Made by a program: the position numbers and the translations under genes. From NCBI GenBank assembly GCA_029260755.1, contig JAJDCQ010000037.1, forward strand, positions 1 to 64,000: a stretch of 64,000 nucleotides of DNA. The letters run 5' to 3'. The stretch's first letter is position 1; every line of letters begins with the position of its first letter. Below the pieces are notes generated by a model, which searched no databases, had not been told where the DNA came from, and was given only the letters and a program-made list of their open reading frames with translations. This stretch comes from Planctomycetota bacterium (lineage in GTDB: Bacteria; Planctomycetota; J058; JAJDCQ01). Below, in pieces: positions 44,369-52,493 of the stretch.

Positions 44369-45502
44369 ATGATCGTACGCAAGAAGAACGGGCGGACGCG
44401 GAGCTTCGGCTCCGGTGTCCTCGGTGCCCTCCTCCTCAGTGCGGTGCTCGCGTTCGCCCCGACCATGAGCGTTCAGCTCGGGGTCGAGCGGGCGCAAGCC
44501 ACCGAGAGCGACGACGAGCTCGACGAGCTCGCCGCGCTCGAGCAGGCCTACCAGGCCGCGGCCGACAAGATCGCGCCGAGCGTGGTGCGGGTCTGGGTCA
44601 AGACGAAGGCGGCCCCGGCGCGCCCGGCGCGCGGCGGCGGCGTCCCGAACCTCTTCGGGGGTGGGGATCCGGCCTACAACCGCAACCCGGACCTGCCGGC
44701 GAGCGGCGTGATCATCGGAGCCGACGGGCTGATCGCCACGGCGGCCTCGTTCGTCGCTCCGGATCGCGCCGAGGTCGAGTCGATCACGGTCGGTCTCGCC
44801 GACGGCAAGAAGGTCCCGGCGACGTTCATCGCCAAGGATGAGAACACCGACCTCGCCCTGATCAAGGTCGAGGCGACGGGGCTGAAGGCGGCCACGCTCG
44901 GTGACTCCGAGGCGCTCGTCCCGGGTCGGTTCGTGATCACCGTCGCCCGGAGTGAGGGCCGCTACCCGCACGTGACCGCTGGCATCGTCAGCGCGATCAA
45001 CCGGGATGGCGGCCGGGCGCTCCAGCTCGACGCGCTCATCAACTACGGCGCGCGTGGCGCGGCCGTCGTCGACCTCGACGGGAAGCTCGTCGGCGTCGTC
45101 GCCCGGCTCGTCGCGGGCACGCGCTCGGGCCAGAGCTCGGGCGTCGGCTTCGCCGCGCCGATCCACAAGTTCCTCGCGATCAAGGATCAGCTCGTCGCCG
45201 GCACGTCGATCGAGCGGAGCCGCGGTCCCTTCCTCGGCATCTCGGCGCAGCAGGAGCAGGCGGCCGGGATCAAGGGCGTCGTCATCGGTCAGGTGATCGA
45301 GGGCACCGCCGCGGAGAAGGCCGGGCTCAAGGCCGGCGACGTCATCAAGGTGTTCAACGGCGTCGAGTGCGAGGACTTCGAGCAGCTCGCGGAGCTCATC
45401 CGCGCCCTCAACCCCGGCGACTCGATCATCATCACGGTGAAGCGAGAAGACTGGGAGAAGGACCTCGAGATCGAGCTGGGCGAGCGCCCGCGCGACCGCT
45501 AG
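44369..45502 (+). CDS. HtrA-like pseudoprotease with one PDZ domain
   Basis: A 377-residue exported protein, 15 bases after the previous gene. A Sec signal or anchor (residues 14-31) precedes an acidic stretch and a trypsin-like domain. The Asp of the triad is kept (D161 in NTDLALIKV), but the His position is S127 (ATAASFV) and the Ser position is R229 (INYGARGAAVV instead of INPGNSGGPLV), so it should not cleave peptide bonds. One PDZ domain ends the protein (FLGISAQQEQ, GTAAEKAGLKAGDVIKVFNG). AAGGAGA lies before the ATG. It is the middle gene of the trio. Confidence 0.86.
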   Translation: MIVRKKNGRTRSFGSGVLGALLLSAVLAFAPTMSVQLGVERAQATESDDELDELAALEQAYQAAADKIAPSVVRVWVKTKAAPARPARGGGVPNLFGGGDPAYNRNPDLPASGVIIGADGLIATAASFVAPDRAEVESITVGLADGKKVPATFIAKDENTDLALIKVEATGLKAATLGDSEALVPGRFVITVARSEGRYPHVTAGIVSAINRDGGRALQLDALINYGARGAAVVDLDGKLVGVVARLVAGTRSGQSSGVGFAAPIHKFLAIKDQLVAGTSIERSRGPFLGISAQQEQAAGIKGVVIGQVIEGTAAEKAGLKAGDVIKVFNGVECEDFEQLAELIRALNPGDSIIITVKREDWEKDLEIELGERPRDR

Positions 45503-45525
45503 TCACAGGAGAAAGAGGAAGAACC

Positions 45526-46794
45526 ATGAAGACCAGAGTAAGAAACCTCGCCCTCCTGGCCGCCGTGTCGGCGGCGTTCGTGGCGGCCCCCGGGGCGCTC
45601 CGAGCGGAGGATGCGGCGCTCAGTCGTGCGAAGGAGATCGAGAAGGAGATCGTCGAGATCGTCACGAAGATCAGCCCGGCCTACGTCGTGATCGGCGGCG
45701 GCTCGGGTGTCGTGATCTCCGCCGACGGCTGGATGCTCACCAACCACCACGTCGCCGGGAGCAAGAAGCCCGGCGACTACTGGCGGATCAAGCTGCCCGG
45801 CGGCCAGAGCGGCAAGCGCTACCGGGCGAAGATGGTCGGGACCGATCCGCGGGGCGACATCAGCGTCCTCAAGATCGAGGCCGATCACCCGCTCCCGTTC
45901 TGCCCGCTCGCGGACAGTGACGCGGTGCGGGTCGGCGACCCGGTCATCGCGCTGGGCAACCCGTTCGGGTTCGCCCAGGACGCTTCGCCGACGGTCACCC
46001 TCGGCGTGGTCAGCGCGACGCACCGTTACCAGGGCGGCTACAGCGACGCGATCCAGGTCGACGCGCCGATCAACCCGGGCAACTCCGGCGGCCCCTCCCT
46101 GAACCTTCAGGGCCAGGTGATCGGGATCAACGGTCGCGTCGCGGTCCGCTTCGGCAACCGCGTCAACACCGGCGTCGGCTACGCGATCCCCGCCAACCAG
46201 ATCAAGAACTTCATGGCGAAGTTCAAGGCTGGCGGCGTGGTGGAGCACGGCTTCCTCGGCGGCGTGACCTTCCGTGACCACGAGAAGGGCAACGACGGCG
46301 CGCGCGTCGCTCGGGTCCGTCCGGGCACGTCGGCGGCGCAGGCCGGCCTCAAGGTCGGCGACATCATCGTCGGGATGAACGAGTACGAGATCCCGAACGC
46401 CGCGCGCCTCAACGGCGTGATCGGCACCTATCCGGCAGGCACCGAGGCGACGCTCAAGGTGCAGCGCGGCGACGCGACCAAGGACCTGACCGTTTCGCTC
46501 GACAGCCGTCCGCAGGGTCAGAACGCCCCGTTCCTCGGTGTCCGGATGAACCAGGAGCTGCCCGAGGGCGGCAAGGGCGTCGAGGTCGAGGAGGTCATCA
46601 ACGGCAGCGCGGCCGAGAAGGCCGGGATGCAGTCTGGCGACATCATCCTCAAGCTCGCCGGCAAGGAGACCAACAGCAGCGAGTCGATCTCCGAGGCGAT
46701 CGGCGGCCACAAGATCGGCGACGAGATCGAGATCGTCGTGCAGCGTGGCGAAGAGGTCCTCACCCTGAAGGCGACCCTCGGGCGCCGTCAGTAG
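45526..46794 (+). CDS. Active HtrA/DegP-family serine protease with two PDZ domains
   Basis: A 422-residue periplasmic protease. The signal peptide covers residues 1-27 (cleavage near LRA-E). The full triad is present: H75 in LTNHHVAG, D111 in RGDISVLKI, and S187 in NPGNSGGPS. Two PDZ domains follow (FLGGVTFRDHEKG and FLGVRMNQELPEGG), each with the carboxylate-binding loop and GxSAAxAG or GSAAEKAG helices. The architecture is that of DegP/MucD proteins, which degrade or refold misfolded envelope proteins. It is the last gene of the trio and is followed by a strong terminator at 46821. The two proteins encoded upstream are its inactive paralogues. Confidence 0.92.
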   Translation: MKTRVRNLALLAAVSAAFVAAPGALRAEDAALSRAKEIEKEIVEIVTKISPAYVVIGGGSGVVISADGWMLTNHHVAGSKKPGDYWRIKLPGGQSGKRYRAKMVGTDPRGDISVLKIEADHPLPFCPLADSDAVRVGDPVIALGNPFGFAQDASPTVTLGVVSATHRYQGGYSDAIQVDAPINPGNSGGPSLNLQGQVIGINGRVAVRFGNRVNTGVGYAIPANQIKNFMAKFKAGGVVEHGFLGGVTFRDHEKGNDGARVARVRPGTSAAQAGLKVGDIIVGMNEYEIPNAARLNGVIGTYPAGTEATLKVQRGDATKDLTVSLDSRPQGQNAPFLGVRMNQELPEGGKGVEVEEVINGSAAEKAGMQSGDIILKLAGKETNSSESISEAIGGHKIGDEIEIVVQRGEEVLTLKATLGRRQ

Positions 46795-46820
46795 GCGAGA
46801 GCCTCGACGGATCACTCTCG

Positions 46821-46855
46821 AAGGGGCGCGGCGGTGTCGCCGCGCCCCTTCTTTG
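46821..46855 (+). terminator. Intrinsic terminator of HtrA-like operon
   Basis: A perfect 13-bp stem, aaggggcgcggcg and its complement cgccgcgcccctt, closes a gtgt loop and is followed by ctttgt. It lies 26 bases after the third stop codon. Confidence 0.85.
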
Positions 46856-46903
46856 TACGTACGACACGGCTTGTACGGACAGTCCCTAGGGGGCGGTCGG
46901 GTC

Positions 46904-46932
46904 TTCTCAAGAGGGCGACGCTTCGCTATGCT
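46904..46932 (+). promoter_or_regulatory. Probable promoter of cold-shock gene
   Basis: TTCTCA (46904-46909), a 17-base spacer, and TATGCT (46927-46932). The implied leader is about 100 bases, consistent with the long leaders of cold-shock genes in other bacteria. Confidence 0.4.
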
Positions 46933-47037
46933 CCTTCCTGTCGCCGCCGACGATCCATCTCGAATCGAAGCGAGCCTCCGCAAGGGGGAGCGATCGTCGC
47001 CGTAACGGCTTGGAGAGTTTTGCATTTGGAGTCTGTC

Positions 47038-47256
47038 ATGTCCGACGCACCGATCCGTGGCCGAGTCAAGTGGTTCAACGACCAGAAGGGCTACGGTTTC
47101 ATCTCCCGCGACGACGGCCCAGACGTCTTCGTCCATCACGCCGAGATCGTCTCCGACGGTTTCCGGAGCCTCGCCGAGGGTGACGAGGTCGAGTTCCAGG
47201 TCACCCAGGGTGAGAAGGGGCCCAAGGCGGTTCAGGTGAAGAAGGTCGGCGGCTAG
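47038..47256 (+). CDS. Cold-shock domain protein (CspA family)
   Basis: A 72-residue single-domain nucleic-acid-binding protein. RNP1 is KGYGFIS and RNP2 is VFVHH; the start GRVKWFNDQKGYGFIS is typical of CspA. It binds single-stranded RNA/DNA as an RNA chaperone. The ATG at 47038 has GGAG about seven bases upstream (tttggagtctgtc). The bases before it (gagagttttgcatttgg) are AT-rich for this genome. A small basic protein gene follows 71 bases downstream on the same strand. Confidence 0.95.
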   Translation: MSDAPIRGRVKWFNDQKGYGFISRDDGPDVFVHHAEIVSDGFRSLAEGDEVEFQVTQGEKGPKAVQVKKVGG

Positions 47257-47327
47257 GTGGGGCGCACGCGCCCCACATCGCCGAGGAAGCCGATCGGCGC
47301 GGATGAGAGCACACGGAGGAAACACAG

Positions 47328-47501
47328 ATGACCAGTCCCAACAAGCGAGCCCGAATGGCCGCGAAGCGCGCCCGCGAAGCAGCCAAGCGCAAGCGGAAGA
47401 CCGACAAGGAAGAGAAGAAGAAGCAGCGTCGCGAGGATGGCGAGGCGTCCGACATCGAGATCGTCGAGCACGTCCGCGGCGACGAAGAGGACGAGGCCTG
47501 A
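47328..47501 (+). CDS. Small basic-acidic protein of 57 residues downstream of cold-shock gene
   Basis: An ATG at 47328, with GGAGG eight bases upstream, opens 57 codons ending in TGA at 47501. The product starts MTSPNKRARMAAKRAREAAK, continues with a lysine/arginine run to about residue 35, and then turns acidic (EASDIEIVEHVRGDEEDEA). There is no signal peptide or membrane segment. The charged, two-part composition suits an RNA- or ribosome-associated protein, but this is inference. The good ribosome site and the position right after the cold-shock gene argue for a real gene, possibly in the same transcript. Confidence 0.7.
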   Translation: MTSPNKRARMAAKRAREAAKRKRKTDKEEKKKQRREDGEASDIEIVEHVRGDEEDEA

Positions 47502-47674
47502 CCCCCCCCTCGTTCCCCCGTCCGGGGGAGCGCCGATGCCGACCCGGCGTCGCACGCGAGCGGTGATTCGCTCGCCTCGCGCCGCCCGCGGGTCGAGGTC
47601 CTCGACCGCGGCGTCGCGACAGCACCGAGAGGCTCCCGAGAGGGAACGAGTCGTCGACGCGAGACGTCGACCGG

Positions 47675-48727
47675 CTACCGCTGTTTCTTCGCCTTCGCCG
47701 CCTCGGTGATGTAGATCGTCCCGCCCTGGATCGCGTAGCCGAGGCCGATCGTCGCGAGCGACTCGTTCATGAACTCGGCGAGGGTCTGGCTCCGCCCGCG
47801 GTAGCTCATCTTCTGCATCACATCGACGCCGGTGCCGACGACGACGGGCAGGCCGCTCTCGCCCTCGACGTGGGCGATCAACGAGCGGAGCGGCTGGTCG
47901 CGGATCGTGATGTCGACCGTCTTGCTCGCCAGGATCTTCTCGACGTCGTCCTTCGTCAGCCGTCGCGGGCTCGGGGCGAGGCCCTCGTCGCGGCGCATCT
48001 TGCGGATCCGTCCGGGCGTCGAGAGGACGACCTTGTCGGGCTTCAGGATGTAGTCGAGCCCGGAGAACTTGCAGATGTCGTCGAGGACCATGTCGGCCGG
48101 GCGGTCGGTGCACTGATAGGTCATCTTGACCTTGCGCTTGGCGAAGTTCCGGCGCGCCTCGCTCTCGAGCTTCACGCCCATGTCGGTCGCGCGTGAGAAC
48201 GCGGTGAGGACGTCCTCGATCTTCGCGCGGCTGAAGTCGAGGTGGAGCGGGATCTCGTTCAGCTTGGAGCGGATCGCCTCCTCGGCGACCCGGGCGGCCT
48301 CCTTGCTCGCCGAGAGCGGCCTGTCGGCGGCGGCGACCTTCTCCTTCGCCTCCTCGTGCTCGGCGTCGAGAGCGAGGACGAGCTTCCACGTCTTGAGCGC
48401 CTCGCGCTCGAGGCTCTGCTCCTCGCACCAGCGGGCGAGCTCGGCGTGCCCCTCGAGGTCGGTCGGGGCGAGCTTGCCGAGGCGGTCGGCGTAGACCTCG
48501 AGGTCGGTCGCGCCCCGCGTGATCGCCTCGATCCGGTCGCGCTCGATCGTCATCGGCCCGAACTTCAGCTCGATCGTGACCGTGGCGGCGTCCTCGGAGA
48601 TGATTCGGCCGTCGAGGACGCGACCGTCCTTGAGCTTGATCTCATCGGCGATCGCGACGATCGGGCTCGCCATGAGCGTCACGCTGACGGCGAGAGTCGC
48701 AGGGAGGAGCAGTCTTCGTCCGAACAT
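47675..48727 (-). CDS. Exported protein with secretin/TonB N-terminal-like (STN) domains
   Basis: A 350-residue protein with a signal peptide (FGRRLLLPATLAVSVTLMAS, cleaved near IADE). A short beta module follows, DEIKLKDGRVLDGRIISEDA...IERDRIEAI, then a TPR-like helical stretch. Two copies of an STN-like module come next: IPLHLDFSRAKIEDVLTAFS...ADMVLDDICKFSGLDYIL and VDITIRDQPLRSLIAHVEGE...LAEFMNESLATIGLGYAI. These resemble the N domains of secretins and TonB-dependent receptors, without the channel part. It is probably periplasmic. It is divergent from the gene at 48911, which shares the first module. Confidence 0.7.
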   Translation of the reverse strand: MFGRRLLLPATLAVSVTLMASPIVAIADEIKLKDGRVLDGRIISEDAATVTIELKFGPMTIERDRIEAITRGATDLEVYADRLGKLAPTDLEGHAELARWCEEQSLEREALKTWKLVLALDAEHEEAKEKVAAADRPLSASKEAARVAEEAIRSKLNEIPLHLDFSRAKIEDVLTAFSRATDMGVKLESEARRNFAKRKVKMTYQCTDRPADMVLDDICKFSGLDYILKPDKVVLSTPGRIRKMRRDEGLAPSPRRLTKDDVEKILASKTVDITIRDQPLRSLIAHVEGESGLPVVVGTGVDVMQKMSYRGRSQTLAEFMNESLATIGLGYAIQGGTIYITEAAKAKKQR

Positions 48728-48808
48728 CGATCTACCTTCGGTCCAGGTAAGGGAAACTCGAGGGGGCCCGCGAGCGTGTACAGGTGAGGGCCGTTGTTCG
48801 GTCCTGCA

Positions 48809-48838
48809 TTGACGGTCCGCCCCGCGGGCCATTATAGT
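48809..48838 (+). promoter_or_regulatory. Sigma70-like promoter
   Basis: TTGACG (48809-48814), an 18-base spacer, and TATAGT (48833-48838), near consensus, about 70 bases before the ATG at 48911. The best promoter match I see in the window. Confidence 0.65.
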
Positions 48839-48910
48839 GATACGGGGCGCACGAGGCGCCACGCCGTTTCCGAACGGGAAGCGGCCCCAAGGCCAGATCC
48901 GGAGGCCGGG

Positions 48911-49834
48911 ATGAAGACCCTTCCGACCATCATCACGCTCGGCGCGGCCGTCCTGCTCGGGGCATTCCTGAGCCAGACCCCCGCGCACGCCGCCGATGCC
49001 GTCGTCCTCAAGGACGGCCGCCGCATCGAGGGAACGATGCGAACGCTCGGCAAGGACTGGGTGGAGATCGTTCGCACCTACGGGAGCATCAAGATCCACC
49101 GGCAGGACATCGCGAAGATCGTCGTCGACGACGAGAGCGCGATCCGCCAGGCGACCCTCGAGACGTCGGCCGACAACGGCGGCGTCCGTGAGAAGCTGAT
49201 CCTCGCCGCGCACTACCAGCGCGAGGGCCGGGGCGACCTGGCGAGAGCGACCTACAAGGCGATCCTCGCCGACGACCCGGACAACGAGCAGGCTCGTCAC
49301 GAGCTGGGCTACAAGAAGGTCAGCGGCATCTGGATGACCGAGGAGGAGGCGAACCTCGCCCTCGGCCTCGTGCCCTACAAGGGCCGCTGGGTGAAGCCCG
49401 ACGAGCGCGAGATGCTGATCAAGGCCGAGCTCGCCGCCGCCGAGGCCGCTCGCAAGGACCAGGAAGACAAGATCGCCGCCCGCCGCGCCCGTCGTGAGGA
49501 GAAGCGCGAGCGCGAGCGCGCCCGGCGCGAGTACCTCTCGTGGCGTCCGCAGACCGCGTATGCGCCTCGCTACGACGACTACCGCCGCGGCGGCTACGGA
49601 TACGGCAGCTACAACGGCGGCGGCTACTACGGCCACGGCCGCTACAGCGTTCGCCGCCACCTCTACCCCTTCGGCTACGGCTACGGCGGCTACCTCGGTC
49701 GCCACTGCCTGCCGCAGAACAACAACCTCTTCAAGGGGTATGGTCACCGGGGCTTTCGCCACAACGGCGGCGTTCGCATCTCGGGCGCCTACACGGGGAA
49801 GAACTTCGGCGTGAAGTTCTCGGTCAACCCGTAG
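48911..49834 (+). CDS. Exported protein with DGR-module, helical middle and Gly/Tyr-rich C-terminus
   Basis: A 307-residue protein. The signal peptide (LPTIITLGAAVLLGAFLSQT) is cleaved near AHA. The mature start, AVVLKDGRRIEGTMRTLGKD...IKIHRQDIAKIVVDD, matches the first module of the divergent gene at 47675-48727. A TPR-like stretch (HYQREGRGDLARATYKAILADDP), a long charged helix (KRERERARREYLSW) and a Gly/Tyr/Arg-rich tail (GGYGYGSYNGGGYYGHG) follow. Low-complexity tails of this kind occur in envelope and surface proteins, but no function is known. A strong promoter precedes it and a terminator hairpin follows at 49861. Confidence 0.75.
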   Translation: MKTLPTIITLGAAVLLGAFLSQTPAHAADAVVLKDGRRIEGTMRTLGKDWVEIVRTYGSIKIHRQDIAKIVVDDESAIRQATLETSADNGGVREKLILAAHYQREGRGDLARATYKAILADDPDNEQARHELGYKKVSGIWMTEEEANLALGLVPYKGRWVKPDEREMLIKAELAAAEAARKDQEDKIAARRARREEKRERERARREYLSWRPQTAYAPRYDDYRRGGYGYGSYNGGGYYGHGRYSVRRHLYPFGYGYGGYLGRHCLPQNNNLFKGYGHRGFRHNGGVRISGAYTGKNFGVKFSVNP

Positions 49835-49860
49835 CGATCGGATCGCCGACCGCTGCTCCG

Positions 49861-49887
49861 ACGCCCCGCTCGGTCGAGCGGGGCGTT
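49861..49887 (+). terminator. Hairpin terminator
   Basis: A perfect 12-bp stem, acgccccgctcg (49861-49872) and cgagcggggcgt (49875-49886), is followed by tcgtcatt. It lies 26 bases after the stop of the Gly/Tyr-rich protein gene. Confidence 0.7.
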
Positions 49888-49892
49888 CGTCA

Positions 49893-50843
49893 TTGAGCAC
49901 GTCTCGCGTGCCGCACGCCCTCGCCGACGCCGCGCCGATCCACGAGGTCGCCCACGAGGACGGCGACCCGTCGTTCGTCGTCGTGGTGCCGAGCATCCGC
50001 GGCCGACCCGCCGCGCTGATCGCCGACCTGGCCGGGCAGACTCGACGTCCGGGCAGGGTCCTCGTCGTCGAGGGGGTGGCGCCGAACGGGCGGGCCCGCA
50101 ACGTCGGCGTCGCGGCGGCCCGCGACGATCGCGTGGCGACGATCGTGTTCGTCGACGATGACGCCCGCCTCGACCACGAGCGCGTCCTCGAGCGGCTGCT
50201 GGAGCCGTTCGAGCTCCCCGGCAACGAGCGCCTCGCGGTCGTGGGCGGAGCGAAGCTCCTCCCCGACGGCGCGTCGGCCTTCTCGCGGCGCGTCGCGGCC
50301 GAGGTGCCGCGCGCGGTCTGCGCCGAGCCCGAGCGCCCGACCGAGACCAACCCCGGCCTCCGAGGAGCCGCGCTCTCGGAGGTGACGACGACCTGCTGCG
50401 CGATCCGGCTCGAGGCGCTCGAGGCCGTCTCCGGCTTCGACGAGCAGCTCGTGCGCGGCGTGGACACCGATGCGTTCTACAGGCTCCGTCGCGCCGGCTG
50501 GGACTTCCTCCTCGTCCCGGGAGCGGCCGCGCGCCATCCCGTTCCGGAGAGCCTCGGCGAGCTCTTCCGGCTCTGGCGGGCGCGGGGAGAGGGGCACGCG
50601 GCCGAGGCGAGGCGCTGGCCCGAGCGCCGGCTCGGACCGCCGATCGAGGGAGCCGCCGCGGCGTGGGCCTACCTCGGCCTGCGCGCGTTCGCGCTTCCGG
50701 CCCACATGCTGATGCCGGTCACCCGCTTCGGCCGCGGCGGACGCCCCCGCGTCGCCCTCGGCTTCCGGCCGCTCGCGGCGATCGCCTCGTTCGCGGCGGC
50801 CTGCGGCTACACGGCGAAGGCGCGCGGCGGTCGAGGTCGCTGA
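49893..50843 (+). CDS. Family 2 glycosyltransferase
   Basis: A 316-residue GT-A type glycosyltransferase. The N-terminal beta-alpha unit FVVVVPSIRGRPAALIADL binds the sugar nucleotide, and VFVDDDARLD holds the metal-binding DxD. The acceptor-side motif SGFDEQLVRGVDTDAFYRLRRAGWDF is the usual ED-like region of GT2 enzymes. The C-terminus is hydrophobic and could touch the membrane. The start is uncertain: TTG 49893 opens the frame and a GTG at 49908 is the next choice. The terminator stem ends just before it, so it likely has its own promoter or depends on read-through. Confidence 0.78.
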   Translation: MSTSRVPHALADAAPIHEVAHEDGDPSFVVVVPSIRGRPAALIADLAGQTRRPGRVLVVEGVAPNGRARNVGVAAARDDRVATIVFVDDDARLDHERVLERLLEPFELPGNERLAVVGGAKLLPDGASAFSRRVAAEVPRAVCAEPERPTETNPGLRGAALSEVTTTCCAIRLEALEAVSGFDEQLVRGVDTDAFYRLRRAGWDFLLVPGAAARHPVPESLGELFRLWRARGEGHAAEARRWPERRLGPPIEGAAAAWAYLGLRAFALPAHMLMPVTRFGRGGRPRVALGFRPLAAIASFAAACGYTAKARGGRGR

Positions 50844-50881
50844 CGTCTCCTCCGCCCTTCGCGGCGCACGGGCCGTCGGGC

Positions 50882-50903
50882 CGTCTCGAGATTTCTTGAG
50901 ACG
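50882..50903 (+). terminator. Possible terminator hairpin after GT2 gene
   Basis: cgtctcgag and cttgagacg form a 9-bp stem with one G-T pair around an attt loop, 38 bases after the stop. There is no downstream T tract. Confidence 0.35.
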
Positions 50904-51027
50904 AGCCGCCGCCCAGCCCGAATCCCCTCGTGAGCGCCGCGGCCGGAGCGAGCGAGGCGCTTGCGCCGACGGCCGAACGGTGCTCAGATCCGGGTCCGAG
51001 CTTCGCCCGCGGACGAGGAGATGAACC

Positions 51028-52080
51028 ATGAGCGTGACCGCCGTCGTCGGCACCCAGAAGGGCGCCTTCGTCCTCCGAGGTGATGCCGATCGCGAGCGCT
51101 GGACGGTGTCCGGCCCGCTCTTCAAGGGCTGGAAGGTGACGGCCGCCCTGAAGACGGCGGCCGGCAAGGTCATCCTCGCCACCGCGAGCGACGTCTACGG
51201 CGCCGCCCTCCACCAGGCGGACTCGGTCGACGGCAAGTTCACCCAGATCGCGGACGGGCCGCGCTACGAGGACGGCGGGCCGCGGAAGCTCGAGCAGATC
51301 TGGCGGATCGCCGAGAGTGGAGGCCGGCTCTGGTGCGGCGTCGCCGAGGCGGGCCTCTTCACGAGCGACGACGCCGGCGCGAGCTGGCAACCGGTCCCGG
51401 GGCTGAACGACCACCCGACCGGGGCCGCGTGGCAGCCCGGCGCGGGCGGGCTGTGCCTCCACAGCCTCGTGTTCGACCCCGCGAACGACCGGCGCGTGTG
51501 GTGCGGGATCTCGGCCGTCGGCGTCTTCCGGTCCGACGACGCCGGCGAGACGTGGACGCCGAAGAACGAGGGCGTCCCCATCATCATCGAGGACGAGTCC
51601 CACAAGGACGTCGGCTTCTGCGTCCACGCCCTCGCGCCCGACCCCGACGACGCGAACCGGATCTGGCGCCAGGACCACCTCGGCATGTTCCGGACGACCG
51701 ACGGCGGCGAGCGCTGGGAGCGGATCGAGAACGGCCTCTCGAGCGGCTTCGGCTTCCCCCTCGCGATCGATCGAGCGACCAAGACCCTGTTCGCCGTGCC
51801 GCTCGAGAGCGACGAGTATCGCGTCCCGCCCGGCGGGAAGCTGCGCGTCTACCGGAGCCGTGACGGCGGCGACTCGTGGCAGGCGTGCGGCGCCGGCCTC
51901 CCCGACATCGGCTGGACCGGCGTGCTCCGACGCGCCGTCGCCGCCGACCAGCGCGACCCCGGCGGCGTCATCTTCGGCACCACCTCGGGAAGCCTCCACG
52001 CGAGCCGCGACCTCGGCGACTCGTGGACGACGATCGAGGCCACCCTGCCGCGCATCCTCTTCGTCGAGGCCATCGACTGA
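51028..52080 (+). CDS. BNR/Asp-box repeat beta-propeller protein (sialidase-like fold)
   Basis: A 350-residue protein without signal peptide. Five Asp-box (SxDxGxxW) units are visible: TSDDAGASWQPV, RSDDAGETWTPK, RTTDGGERWERI, RSRDGGDSWQAC, and ASRDLGDSWTTI. They define a BNR/YCF48-like beta-propeller. Sialidase catalytic residues (arginine triad) are not evident, so calling it a sialidase would be unsafe. Its stop overlaps the start of the MoaD/ThiS-like gene by one base (TGATG). The same pairing is, to my memory, seen in other bacteria, which suggests a shared job. Confidence 0.78.
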   Translation: MSVTAVVGTQKGAFVLRGDADRERWTVSGPLFKGWKVTAALKTAAGKVILATASDVYGAALHQADSVDGKFTQIADGPRYEDGGPRKLEQIWRIAESGGRLWCGVAEAGLFTSDDAGASWQPVPGLNDHPTGAAWQPGAGGLCLHSLVFDPANDRRVWCGISAVGVFRSDDAGETWTPKNEGVPIIIEDESHKDVGFCVHALAPDPDDANRIWRQDHLGMFRTTDGGERWERIENGLSSGFGFPLAIDRATKTLFAVPLESDEYRVPPGGKLRVYRSRDGGDSWQACGAGLPDIGWTGVLRRAVAADQRDPGGVIFGTTSGSLHASRDLGDSWTTIEATLPRILFVEAID

Positions 52081-52358
52081 TGGCGACCGTCACGGTGGAG
52101 CTGCCGAGCCTGCTGGCGCCGATCGTCGACGGAGCCCGGAGCATCGCCCTCGAGGCCGACACCCTCCGCGGCGCCCTCGACGGGCTGCTCGAGCGCCACC
52201 CCGAGCTCGGCGTCCACCTCTTCGACGAGTCGGGCGGCTTCCGCCAGCACGTCCTCTGCTTCCACAACGAGACGATGACCCGCTGGATGAAGTCGCTCGA
52301 GGTGCCGGTCGGCGACGGCGACGTGATCCGGATCCACCAGGCCGTCTCGGGCGGCTGA
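52080..52358 (+). CDS. MoaD/ThiS-like ubiquitin-fold protein
   Basis: A 92-residue beta-grasp protein. ELPSLLAPIVDGARSIALEA and TLRGALDGLLERHPELGVHLFD match the MoaD/ThiS fold, and the C-terminus ends in Gly-Gly (VIRIHQAVSGG), as needed for activation by an E1-like enzyme and thiocarboxylate formation. It could be a sulfur carrier or a protein tag. No E1-like, MoaE or ThiG gene is nearby. It overlaps the BNR-repeat gene. A REP-like palindrome begins 15 bases after the stop. Confidence 0.82.
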   Translation: MATVTVELPSLLAPIVDGARSIALEADTLRGALDGLLERHPELGVHLFDESGGFRQHVLCFHNETMTRWMKSLEVPVGDGDVIRIHQAVSGG

Positions 52359-52373
52359 TGCGAAGATCCGCTA

Positions 52374-52493
52374 GTGTGATTCCAGGGGTCAGGTCCAGGA
52401 TTCACACCAAAGGGGCCAGGTCACACCAGCGGCACAGGGCTGCTGCGACCGATTCGCTAGTGTGATTCCTGGACCTGACCCCTCGAATCACAC
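52374..52493. repeat. REP-like palindrome with aggggtcaggtc core, copy 2
   Basis: Arms 52374-52409 and 52458-52493 match at 33 of 36 bases. The core aggggtcaggtc (52384-52395) is identical to that of the element at 8651-8717. Each arm carries gtgtgattc and its near complement at its ends. The 48-base middle holds a further partial copy (aggggccaggtcacacc). Confidence 0.8.
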
